NCBI GenBank assembly: GCA_964016885.1
Contig: OZ024743.1
Span: 191,935,155 to 191,999,154, forward strand
Reading direction: 5' to 3'
DNA: 64,000 nucleotides
Source of the DNA: Eledone cirrhosa
Taxonomy: Eukaryota > Mollusca > Cephalopoda > Octopoda > Eledonidae
Part shown: positions 19,401-28,768 of the stretch, piece after piece
Layout: each line of letters opens with the position of its first letter
Numbering within the stretch: position 1 is the first letter of the stretch
The notes under the pieces: model-generated
Database searches by the model: none
What the model was told of the DNA's origin: nothing
The model's input: only the letters and a program-made list of their open reading frames with translations
Made by a program: the position numbers and the translations under genes

Positions 19401-19915
19401 TGTTTGCATTGGTGTATGTGTGTGAGTATAAGTATTTATTTATGTATGATAATATGCAATGTGTATTCAATGTGCATACACTAATACTAAACATACCTAC
19501 ATAATAAACAGAGAAACATTTATGACATGATAGTGAATGAGGAACAGAAGAGGTGGAAATAAAATTCTAAGATATCAGTGTACACACACACACACACACA
19601 CAAACTACTTTTTTAAGGCCCGCGCAGAACAATTTTCATGACTAATATTTTCCTAAAACTTGGTAATTTATCCCTCAACCATTCCATACTCTTGCAGCAT
19701 CAGTATGAAGTATTAAATAAATAGTAGCCTATCAGGTGTATTGCAGCTTCACACCTGCCCAATCATCACACGTTTGGCCTACTGTGCATCTTTCCCAAGA
19801 CATAATACCCTTTTGAGTCCTTGAGTTTGAGATACTGATTTAACATCACCTTTACTTAATTTTTTTTTTAATTCACACAAGGCACAAATGCATATATGAA
19901 TGCCTGTATGTCAGT
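16440..19915. other. Long intron stretch, mostly unassigned
   Basis: No exon was found. The only repeat traces are a short plus-oriented LINE tail at 16765-16830 (AACCCATGTATACATGG, then ATGATGATG), a decayed minus-oriented tail at 18340-18440, and a (CA)n run at 19582-19602. The remainder looks like old, unique intronic DNA. Confidence 0.45.
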
Positions 19916-19919
19916 GTGT

Positions 19920-20160
19920 GTATATATCATCTTCATCATCATCATTGAACATCTGGTCTCTCTGTTAGAATGATGGGCCAGGAGCCCAACATACAATCCT
20001 GCACTCTGCCAAATGCATTTTATTGAGAAGTTGTCATGTCCTGGACATAGCTGAAGAGTTCTCCCAACCCTTTGGCAGATCTTCAATAGTTAAATGATTT
20101 TCCCATCACCAACCACTTTACAGAGTGTATGGGGTGCATTTATCATGTAGGTCACCAATC
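19920..20160 (-). mobile_element. Decayed LINE/SINE tail element
   Basis: It starts with a (CAT)n-like run, and at 20115-20155 holds a 50-bp block copy (AACCACTTTACAGAGTGTAT, then GGGTGCATTTATCATGTAGG). The middle is too diverged to assign. Confidence 0.4.
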
Positions 20161-20369
20161 ACTATATATATAAAATATCTTAAATACATTACAAAGTTGC
20201 TTAATTATTTGAAGACACAGCTTTTAATAGCTTTTTTCTAACTTGTTCTGATTATCATTTATTTTCAGATAAATGATGACAGACATCGTGCTAATTCAGC
20301 AAATGAAAATGAACATGGTAATCATTGCCTTAAAGGCAGATTATAGTGACTTAGAGATTGATCACTCCT

Positions 20370-21330
20370 GAGTGTTGCACGGTTGTTTGTTGTCAAAGTT
20401 CTCAAAAAGCTGGAAGCCACTGACAATGATTTTACAGCAGCAGCTAAATTTAAAATATCTGCTAAGGGTTGTAATACGATCAAAACACTCAAATGTGTAG
20501 GGAAGGTACAGAAAATTATCGATAAGAATCAAAAAAGTGAATTAGCTCCATTGCTAAGGCGCTCAAGGTTTCAAGGCACACTATTGGGATAATTTTGCAT
20601 GAGGACCTTCAATGTAAGTCATATGTGATGCAGAGAAGATAATTCATATCTACAAAGACAAAAGAATATTGCCTGAGCTTTGCAAAGCACTTGTTGAGCA
20701 AGTTGAAACATCAAGAGCCTGTAATGCTTTGATTTTTCTGATGAGAAAAACTTTGATCAGGACCAAAAGGTGAAATGAAAGAATGATAGAACGGTTATGC
20801 AGAGATATTAAAGATGTTCCAGTGGTCATGCACACAAGGTTTCTGGCAACTGTGATGGTTCTGGAAGTCATGAGCAATGAGGGAGATGACATGCCTCATC
20901 ACATCTTGGGTCAATGGTGCTGACTATGGGGAAGTGTTGGAGAGGGTTGTGAAGCTCTGGATGGAGATCAGGAGCAAAGGAAGACTATAAACCTGCCAAA
21001 AGACTCTCCACCATCTTATAAGGCCAAGATGACCCAAGAATGAATGAGTTACAATCTCCATGATCATGTCACTCAAAACATATGGCCTTTTAGGTCTCCA
21101 TTTCCAAATCTTTTAGACTACTACGTATAGGGCATAGTTGAGTAGGAAGTCAATCGATGCCCCCAAAACACTATAAAATCTCTGACATCTGCCATAACTG
21201 GCACAATGTCCAAAATAGGTAAAGATCATCTGATTTGGGCTCATCATTTCAGCTTTCATACTGAAGTAGTTATTCATGCTAACAGTGGATTTATGCATCA
21301 AGAAGAGTTTCAAGATTATTCATGCCCATT
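20370..21330 (+). pseudogene. Dead mariner-superfamily DDE transposase (copy 1)
   Basis: Several frames together read through a transposase: an N-terminal helix-turn-helix part (KVLKKLEATDNDFTAAAKFK, VQKIIDKNQKSE), the first catalytic motif DEKNFDQDQKV (20738-20770), the VMVLEVMSNEGDDMPHH region, the second catalytic motif KDSPPSYKAKMTQE (20997-21038), then NLLDYYV and EVNRCPQNTIKSLTSAI near the C terminus. The style (DEKNF, LDYYVWG..., PHNT...) belongs to a Tc1/mariner-related family common in invertebrates. Multiple stops and frameshifts make it inactive. A second, shorter copy in opposite orientation lies at 49150-49400. Confidence 0.82.
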
Positions 21331-21589
21331 TTTTCTCAAAGCTCTTCTTTCATGACTCATGTGTCTTACTAAATTTGTGTAATGCCCTAAAAAAGAAACT
21401 GAGCAGCCCAGTAGATTATATGCACCACTGTCACCTCCTATATCATACATCATCTAACAGAAATTGTGGTCATGTTTCAATCTAAGAAATGTCTGAAATT
21501 AGTAGGTTTACTATAAATAGCAAGCATGTGCAAGGAATATAAGATATAGAAAATATTGAGAGTGGCAGAATCTGTAGAATCAAGGGTTA

Positions 21590-21745
21590 GATATACTGCA
21601 GCATACTTTATGTCACTTTACATTCTGAGTTCAAACTCTGCCAGGGTAGACTTTGCCTTTTATCATTCAAGGATTTAAGAAAATAAGTACCTGTAATAAA
21701 CACACTAGGTGGGTCTGTCATCCCCATCCCCTCCCACAATAATTT
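21590..21745 (+). mobile_element. SINE-B, strongly diverged copy
   Basis: The stretch CACTTTACATTCTGAGTTCA, AACTCTGCCAGGGTAGACTT, TGCCTTTTATCATTCAAGGA follows SINE-B with many substitutions. The tail is unclear. Confidence 0.55.
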
Positions 21746-21841
21746 ATAAGATATAGGAACCTCAGGCACAGAAAATAACTGCAATTACAGTCAGTTGCTA
21801 TAAAATGGCTTATGAAAATCAGGTAAAGATCCTTAAAGATG

Positions 21842-21883
21842 GAAAAAATGTTGCCAGCAGCTACTAGCAACATTTTTTTCTGT
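21842..21883. repeat. Small hairpin (12-bp arms)
   Basis: AAAAAATGTTGC and its reverse complement GCAACATTTTTT flank about 12 bases (CAGCAGCTACTA). It has no known role. Confidence 0.45.
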
Positions 21884-21982
21884 TATTTTCTGTGACTGAG
21901 CTTCCTACATCTTCTGATAAATTTATTTCCTCAGCACCTTTGTAAGTTCAAAAATTCAAGCTCCACACACAACGTTTGTTTA

Positions 21983-21983
<1 letters not shown>

Positions 21984-22029
<46 letters not shown>

Positions 22030-22070
22030 TAATAATAATAATAATAATGATGATGATGATGATGATGATA
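21984..22070. repeat. (AAT)n then (GAT)n microsatellite
   Basis: About 65 bp of AAT repeats runs into six to seven GAT units. No complete element is attached. Confidence 0.9.
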
Positions 22071-22150
22071 ATTAGATACAACCAAATCTATGTAAACACA
22101 GCATCTTACATTGAAAATATCAGTTGCATCCTCTTACACTAGACATTGCT

Positions 22151-22737
22151 GTAATCAAACTGTAATCCTACAGGCATAAACCAGAATATTGATCTTACAA
22201 GAACAAAATAATAGTTCCACTAAATGAATACACTAAAGTACAATTCAAACAATATATGAGAACACTTTATATTACACATCCCTGTCAGTAAGACCCAGAT
22301 TTTAGGTTATCAATTATAATCAAATCTTTTCATCAAGCTAATAAAGGAACCTCTACATATGATTTACTAGCAACAAGAAGCAAATTATATAGTGAGGCTA
22401 GACCAGTCTAACCTCACTATGTGACAGCCTGCCTAACCCTTGCAAACATGGAAAATAGAGGTTAAACAGAGATGATGGTGTAGGTTGAGGTTTGAGGGTA
22501 ATTTGCTTCTTGTTGCTAGTAAATCATGTGTAGAGGTTCCTTCGTTAGCTTGATGAAAAGATTTGATTATAATTGATAACCTAAAATCTGGGTCTTATTG
22601 ACAGTGATGTGTAATATAAAGTGTTCTCATATATTGTTCGTGAATCGTTCTTTAGTGTATTCATTTAGTGGAACTATTATTTTGTTCTTGTAAGATCAAT
22701 ATTCTGGTTAATGCCTGTAGGATTACAGTTTGATTAC
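22151..22737. repeat. Foldback element 2: 237-bp inverted repeats with a LINE tail in the loop
   Basis: Arms 22151-22387 (GTAATCAAACTGTAATCCTA ...) and 22499-22737 (... GGATTACAGTTTGATTAC) are inverted copies with few mismatches. The spacer of about 110 bp contains AACCCTTGCAAACATGGAAA then TAGAGGTTAAACAGAGATGATG, a tail-type LINE/SINE end on the plus strand. It has no ORF. The arms could have been inverted around the tail element, or the tail could have inserted at the centre. Confidence 0.85.
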
Positions 22738-22784
22738 ATCTTGTTTACAGTTTGATTACAGTTTGACTATATCTTGCTCTTATA

Positions 22785-22985
22785 CTCCATTTTTGGCTTG
22801 GCTTCTATGGTTGTATAACTTTCTTAATGTCAACCACTTGACAGTGTGTACTGGAAACATTTTATCAGGACTTTGGCACTACCACCTTATAAGGTGGATA
22901 GGGTGCATTTTGTCATGGCACCAGCACTACCTCGTTGCACCACTAGAGTACTTGGTGTGTCCTTGGTCAGGCTAGGGATGCATTG
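22785..22985 (-). mobile_element. Decayed LINE family C tail element
   Basis: GGCTTGGCTTCTATGGTTGT followed by block copies (CTTGACAGTGTGTACTGG, AAGGTGGATAGGGTGCATTTT, GTCATGGCACCAGCACTACC) shows the 50-bp block at least twice. Both ends are eroded. Confidence 0.5.
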
Positions 22986-23249
22986 AAGGGAGTTGGAGTG
23001 CTCAAAAATAAAAGGAAAGGAAAGGGTTTCTTAAATAATGTCAGTGTAGGTGCACTATGTCTGAAAAAAATACAGGGTGATCATGGCAAAAATCTTGAAT
23101 CATACATCTGTTCTATCAAGACTGACGAGTTTAAACAACAATAACAAGAGCATTTTTGTATTTAAAAAGAAAAAGAAAAGAGTATGTGCAAACAAAATAT
23201 GAAACATTGCAATATTACTGCCACCTGTAAAGACAAAGAGAAGAAAATA

Positions 23250-23480
23250 GTCAAATACCAGGACTTGACCAACTGCTTCCTTTCTGTGTCAATTGCTGTT
23301 GAGACCTCTGGTGTCCTCAATCCCTGAACTGACATTTTCTTCAACAAAATTGTGAGGAAGAGCCATATGAGGTCGAGTGGCTGTTCTAGTGGGTGTCGTT
23401 GGCTGTTCTCTGTGGCAATGCCTTTGCAGTTTTGTCCATGGAATGAAGCTGAGATATACCAGCTATACTGGGGTGTAGAG
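23250..23480 (+). repeat. Unnamed dispersed repeat U2 (copy 1)
   Basis: TTGACCAACTGCTTCCTTTC, TTGAGACCTCTGGTGTCCTC, GTTGGCTGTTCTCTGTGGCA and TTTTGTCCATGGAATGAAGC align with the reverse strand at 52165-52410 over more than 200 bp. The class is unknown and no coding frame is conserved. Confidence 0.6.
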
Positions 23481-24414
23481 TCTGCCATGTTTCCCCCATT
23501 TCCCTTACATTCACTATTTAATTTTTTAATTTTACTTTATTATTGCAAATATTATATAATCCAATTAAAATTTGTTGATTAAAAATTGGTAAGCTAAAAT
23601 GTTTACAAACCAGTTCTATTTGACCTGTAAACTTTTCTCTTCAAAAGCATATTATATCATGAATCTTCCAAATTATCATTTTACATTACACCAAATACAT
23701 GTACAATTTGCATTACTTCTCCTCTTCCATATAATTATAGACTGGAGAGAGAAAAAAATAGATGTGACATACCTTGAATGTCACATTTATCCTTATACAG
23801 AATATGTCACATTGGTTCTAGAGCTCAAAATCAAACTGAAGTAATCTTCAATTGACTACTTTTGTGTTGCTTCAGAAAAGGTAGACAGCACCACTCAATG
23901 TTTAATGATGGCAGTGATTATTTTTATCACAGAAAATATCTAGGTACTTTTAAAATACCTTCCAGCATATTGTTCTTGATATTTAGCCTTCATTATTAAC
24001 ATAGAATATCTAGAACTTCATTACTCAATGTATTACTTCTTCTGTAAGATGGAAGAGTATTACTTGAAAGAGATTTGGCTACTATTTCAAGCACATCAAG
24101 CAATTCCAAAGAGGCTCTCTCAATAGTTCAATATTTTCCAATATCATAAAAAGTGAGCTAACAAAATTTCAAACTAATATTTAGTTACATTCCTTTAATT
24201 TCCATATTCAAAGACCACCAACGTTGACTATAGATTTTATTCTATTTGCAAAAATATAATAGGTACCTGTAATGTACTGGCATAGATTTAATACATTCTA
24301 TAACTTTACAGCAAATGGGTGGCTTTAGGCCAATGGAAAAAACAAACTTGGCTTATTTTTAATATTATAAAATAGAATAAAGAAAGCAATATTATAAAAT
24401 AGATCAATTTTAAC
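23481..24414. other. Intron sequence upstream of the exon boundary, unassigned
   Basis: AT-rich, with a very diverged SINE-B trace at about 24250-24345 (GTACCTGTAATGTACTGGC). No exon was seen. Confidence 0.4.
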
Positions 24415-24567
24415 TGAGTGCAAATTGAAGGATACTGCCTTCAACAGAGGCTTTCCATTTGTCTACAGGTTCAGATTTCTTTAAGGGGATTGCATGATTC
24501 AAAATCTGTACAGCCTCTTCATCAGTGATATCATCTTCAATCATGAATTCGACCAAAGGCAAAACTT
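24415..24567 (-). CDS. IFT122: IFT122 internal exon after the zinc-ribbon
   Basis: The exon follows a good acceptor (pyrimidine tract then TATTACAG, AG at 24569-24568) and encodes EVLPLVEFMIEDDITDEEA then a lysine-rich stretch to SILQFAL. Vertebrate IFT122 has DVLHLVEF...GITDEEAISLI here, so the assignment is strong. The 3' boundary is less certain. The frame stays open to a TAA at 24412-24410, and the proposed donor at CTCA|GTTAAA is weak. I prefer it because it ends in phase 1 and joins in frame to the exon at 11392 (FAL-I-VPDSEKLVF), which is also IFT122-like. If the donor is wrong, the exon could end a few codons earlier. Confidence 0.85.
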
Positions 24568-25540
24568 CTGTAATATAAGAAAAATAAAGAAAAGAAGAAA
24601 ATATAATTGCAAACGAGGGAGTGGGCAATGAAAATTTATTTGATGTTAAAAGCTTAGAAAGAAAAAAATAGTCATGTGTTGATTAAATTATTGCATAGCA
24701 GATATAATACAAATAACATACTTTGAAACCAAAATTGTTTGAAAAGATTCAGAGACTATGCTATATGAAAAAAAAAAAAAAAAAAAAATTAAAAGCTCAC
24801 TAGACTATTGAAATTACAGCATTTTATCTGCATCTCCTGAGTATTTGAAGATCAAATACATCAGATTTAGCTGGACTTCACATTCTCTGGAGGAGGAAAT
24901 CAAGCAGATAGAACTTGATAATCATGTATAATAGATTCTCACATTAGAGATCCTATTAAGAATTTTTTTTTGACAATCTATATATATTTTTAAATATGGG
25001 AGGTGAAGCTTTAATACTCTCCCTCTCTTTCTCTCTCTTTTTCTCTCTCTTTATGATCAAAATCTAAATTATCAGTTAGAGATTAATTTATAAGTTTCCA
25101 ACAAGAATTCCTTAATGAGCTAGAAATGTGAAGTAATAATGGTAGTATTAGCTGATCTAATATGGCTGAAAGAAGATTTAGCCCTGGTGTAATTCAAGGA
25201 AGTAAGTCATTATTAAAAGTTTTGAATTAAAAAGCATATAACAAAAACATGATTTAATGTATTTAAAATATAATACAAATAGGTGAATTGGCCAATTTCA
25301 ACATTTATTAAAATTAAATATAATCAGTTTTGAAAACTTCAATAAAAATTAAATGAACCATAATTTCATGAAAAGTAGTTATGGTAATACCTTCCAAAAG
25401 ATGAAATCACTATATTAATTAATTTCTTATGAAGTTAGGATTGTACATTCCTATATATTGATTGCAAATATGGACATTGGATAAAAACAGGATATAGGAT
25501 AGTTTAAATGAGATAAAAAGAGCGATGAACACACACACAG
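24568..25540. other. Short IFT122 intron, first part, unassigned
   Basis: AT-rich, with an A run at 24772-24788 and a CT-rich run at 25018-25052. No exon or element was recognised. Confidence 0.4.
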
Positions 25541-25557
25541 ACACACATATGCCATCA

Positions 25558-25616
25558 TTATCATGATCACCATTTTACATCTATTTTCCATGCTTGCATG
25601 GGTTAGACAGGTTATC
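25558..25616 (-). mobile_element. LINE/SINE tail fragment
   Basis: Minus-oriented tail: TTTTACATCTATTTTCCATG then CTTGCATGGGTTAGACAGG. It directly abuts the plus-strand RT fragment at 25617. Confidence 0.55.
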
Positions 25617-26030
25617 ACAAGTTACTAAATATGGAGAATGTGTGGGAGGGGGGGAGGAACTATCCTCAGTAGACTCAACATAGGGACCAGCTATTGAGAT
25701 TGAGTGTTATATGGTTAAAGAGGCCATTAAGGATATAAAGAAAGGAAAAACTGCTAAGCCATCTGAGATTGTTGCAGAAATACTAAAAATATCTGGCAAT
25801 TTAAGGCTGCAGCTGGTCACTCACATAGTCAACCATATAAAACATTGTGTCATGTCCAATGAATGGTGTAGCAGTATCATTATTAATTACTATAAGGGCA
25901 AAGGAGATCCTCTAGAAAAGAGCAATTTCAGAGGCATTAAAGTGATTGATCAGGTTATGAAAATAACAGAGTTTTAGCATAACTGATTAGGAATACTATT
26001 AATTTAAATGATATAAGATGAATAGATGCA
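25617..26030 (+). mobile_element. RTE-like LINE fragment, family A type, RT start
   Basis: The plus strand encodes LLNMENVWE, then VKEAIKDIKKGKTAKPSEIV, AEILKISGN, NEWCSSIIINYYKGKGDPLE and KSNFRGIKVIDQVMKI, the same segment as RT residues near 130-290 in family A. The last third (25970-26030) has stops. Both ends are truncated. Confidence 0.8.
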
Positions 26031-26077
26031 GCATATAAGAAAGAAGTTTGCACTTCAATTTATGTATATAAGCACAA

Positions 26078-26122
<45 letters not shown>

Positions 26123-26126
<4 letters not shown>

Positions 26127-26646
26127 GAAGAGAGAAGAAACATTTAGATATAATTAGTAATAAGATGTATCATACCTAAACTGCTTCTAGATTCCTCGAC
26201 TACGTAGTTTCATGGCATAATCAAAAACAATACATCATAGAGATATAGAGCTTTTGTGAGGTCTGCTGACTTATCAAGAGGATACCTCATTTTACTAGCC
26301 TCAAGAACACATCTATAAGATGTGAGATAGAATCCCAAAAGGCGGAGGGGGAGTCAGTCACGTGATACAACGGTCAAGAAACAGAGCTAAGCCCCTTATA
26401 ACCCTGAAAAAAATACCACGGAGGCGGAGGGGGTATTTATATCTCACATCTTATAGACGCGTTCTTGAGGCTAGTAAAATGAGGTTTCCTCTTGATAAGT
26501 CAGCAGACCTCACAAAAGCTCTATATCTCTATGATGTATTGTTTTTGATTATGCCACGAAACTACGTAGTCGAGGAATCTAGAAGCAGTTTAGGTATGAT
26601 ACATCTTATTACTAATTATATCTAAATGTTTCTTCTCTCTTCATAA
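26123..26646. repeat. Foldback element 3: 207-bp inverted repeats
   Basis: Arms 26123-26329 (TTATGAAGAGAGAAGAAACA ... ATGTGAGATA) and 26440-26646 (TATCTCACAT ... TTCTTCTCTCTTCATAA) are of equal length, with few mismatches and a 110-bp spacer. The spacer carries a repeated GGCGGAGGGGG motif at both sides. A (TA)n run borders the left end. It has no coding capacity. Confidence 0.88.
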
Positions 26647-26831
26647 TGTACTTTTAGCTCTGATACTGGTTCAGTCTAATCCATTCGGATTGGTTTGTCT
26701 CAGTTATTCATAGAGCAACATCGGTTAAGGTTGGCACCATTAACTCAAGGATGGATGTGGATATATTCATGTATATGTGTGTGTCTGCATGTATCGGTGT
26801 GTTTCTCAATATATTGTATATATATATATAT

Positions 26832-26886
26832 AGGAACCAGTAAGACCCCGACAGCTGAGCTCAAGCCGTTTCGACGGCTAATTCTA
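26832..26886 (-). mobile_element. Unclassified (TA)n-bounded repeat, short copy
   Basis: AGTAAGACCCCGACAGCTGA, GCTCAAGCCGTTTCGACGGC, TAATTCT matches block 2 at 2086-2131 and lies between two (TA)n runs. Confidence 0.6.
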
Positions 26887-26929
26887 TATATATATATATA
26901 TATCATTATCATGATATATATATATACAT

Positions 26930-27293
26930 GCAAGCATGGAATATGAACGTTAAACGATGATGATGATGATGATGATGATATGTGTGTGTATATGTATGTT
27001 ATGTTGGTACCACAAAACATCCAGCCCACACCCTAAAATGTTCATGTAGGTGTCACAACAAAAAGCACCTAGCCCACACTGGAAAGTGGTGATGTAAAAC
27101 CACAGCAAAATGGACCCAGCACACATTGTAAATGTGGTTGGCACTAGGAAGGGCAGCTAGCCATAGATAACCAGCTAGAAAACAGTCCTATATGAGTGAG
27201 ACACGGTCATCCAACCCAACTTGCCTCTACATGAGACAAACCTGTCTAACCCATGCTAGCATGGAAGATAGATGTTAAATGATGATGATGATG
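26930..27293 (+). mobile_element. Two LINE family C tails in tandem
   Basis: A short tail (26930-26980: ATGCAAGCATGGAATATGAA, CGTTAAACGATGATG) is followed by a longer one (27000-27293). The longer one has two to three 50-bp blocks, TTGGCACTAGGAAGGGCAGC, CCCATGCTAGCATGGAAG and (GAT)n. Confidence 0.75.
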
Positions 27294-27447
27294 GACTTGT
27301 TTGTACCGAGATGGACTTGTATAATATAATACTAAGAATGCATTTAATATCCAAATCAATATGCCTCATTTAAAAAAAATAATCTCTTTGTGGTAATGGT
27401 TTAAATACAACTTCATAGTGATTGGTCAAAGTGATTAAATGGCTGCT
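27294..27447 (-). mobile_element. Partial copy of the Tigger-like MITE
   Basis: GACTTGTATAATATAATACT, AAGAATGCATTTAATATCCA, ATATGCCTCATTTAAAAAAA is the reverse complement of 36180-36320 in the MITE at 36070-36391. The terminal repeats are absent here. Confidence 0.7.
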
Positions 27448-27777
27448 GAAGAAAGGGAAATGACATGAAATTACGGTTCTTTTTTACTGTTTACCATGAG
27501 GTTGTCTCAATAAAGGGACAGCCTGTAAGATTGTACAACGTATATAAATAATCTTGATTTGTAGTGATGGCTAAAATCTATAATATTGATCTACTGTACA
27601 TCACAGATATGTGAAGATAACCCTATATAAATTGATGTTTTTTTAAATTCAAAACTGACTTTATGGAAGGAAAAATGAGTTTAGAAATTTATGAGAAAAC
27701 CCTTAGCTTCAAGAATAATAGTGTAGAAAATGTAAAGTATTTTTAAAACGTGGTGAAAAATGAAAAGACAAACTTAC

Positions 27778-27889
27778 CAAAGTTGATAAATGAATGAACA
27801 AAGGGTTGTTGGCAATTTACACACTGGCTTCCCTTAGGGTTGAAAATTGGGTTTGTGGTTGAACATCGATAACACATTGGCTGTAAATC
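27778..27889 (-). CDS. IFT122: IFT122 internal exon encoding the zinc-ribbon
   Basis: This 112-bp exon encodes 37 residues starting DLQPMCYRCSTTNP and ending FVHSFINF. It holds four cysteines spaced C-x2-C-x13-C-x2-C (MCYRCS...QCVNCQ), a zinc ribbon. The same cysteine pattern follows the TPR/helical region in IFT122 of other animals (CYRCS...CINCRQPF, from memory). The acceptor is TTTGTAG before 27889 and the donor is GTAAGTT after 27778. The exon ends with one base of a split codon (phase 1), which is completed as GAA (Glu) by the exon at 24567. It lies alone between introns of 20.8 kb upstream and 3.2 kb downstream. Confidence 0.92.
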
Positions 27890-28134
27890 CTACAAATATA
27901 GATTTGTTTTCATATTTAAACAATTAGACATAACATTATTATTTTTCCATATCCAAATCACATTATTACCAGTTTAATTTGCAAATCATAGAAACTTAAC
28001 TATATTTGAACAGAGAAAGCATATAGATCTGCTGTCTTTACTTGACAAAAGAAATCACTTAAAAGAAATGAATTTGTGAGAAATCTCTTACTAAGACAAC
28101 AATTAAAGAATTTACTTGATAATGGAAACAGTAA

Positions 28135-28327
28135 TGACAATAATTGTTTCTACTTTAGGCACAAGGCCAGCAATTACACAGTGTGTGACTGGTACTTTAT
28201 TTTATCGACCCCGTAAGGATGAAAGGCAAAGTCAACCTCGGCGGGATTTGAACTCAGATCGTAAAGGGACGTAACTATGCTGGAAAGCATGGCGTCCGAC
28301 CCTCTACCAATACTGCCAATCCACCAA
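28135..28327 (-). mobile_element. SINE-B, near full length
   Basis: In reverse it reads TGGTGGATTGGCAGTATTGG, GACGCCATGCTTTCCAGCAT, GAGTTCAAATCCCGCCGAGG (B box), CCTTTCATCCTTACGGGGTC, GCTGGCCTTGTGCCTAAAGT, ACAATTATT. The start and tail are complete. Confidence 0.85.
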
Positions 28328-28426
28328 CAGTAATGACAATAATATAACAACAGAAGATTCAAAACTATCAGGTTTAAATATACTTAGATACAGAAGTGGG
28401 ATTATAATATGGCTCCATGTTATCTT

Positions 28427-28763
28427 CTTCACACACTTATTCCTGAGCAGGTCATGGGGGCAGAGTCCTCAAATACTCCTTCCAGCAGGTCCTGTCAGAA
28501 GCAACCATCTCCAACTGATCCAGCTGGATCCCCAAGCAAGACCAGCCAAGCTCATGGATGTTATCCAACCATCTTGCTTGGGGTCTGCTCCTCTGTCTCC
28601 TGTTGGTTGGTTTTGCCCATCCAGGAATTAACAAGGGACATGTTCAGGCCTTAGGATAAGGGGCCTGCTTGAAAAATATATTGCAGTCTCCTTTTTATGC
28701 CACAAAACCTGGTGATGGGCCTGTAACCTCTCCTGGGAGGTGCAGCATGGATACACAAAGATT
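28427..28763 (-). mobile_element. LINE fragment (RT C-terminus) inserted in the 56-bp array
   Basis: The minus strand reads RRQRSRPQARWLDNIHELGW, then LDQLEMVASDRTCWKEYLR, the arginine-rich C-terminal motif followed by a DRxxW segment found at the end of many RTE-type RT proteins. It separates one isolated 56-bp repeat unit (28369-28426) from the main array. TGTTATC on both sides may be a target duplication. Confidence 0.65.
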
Positions 28764-28768
28764 GCTCA

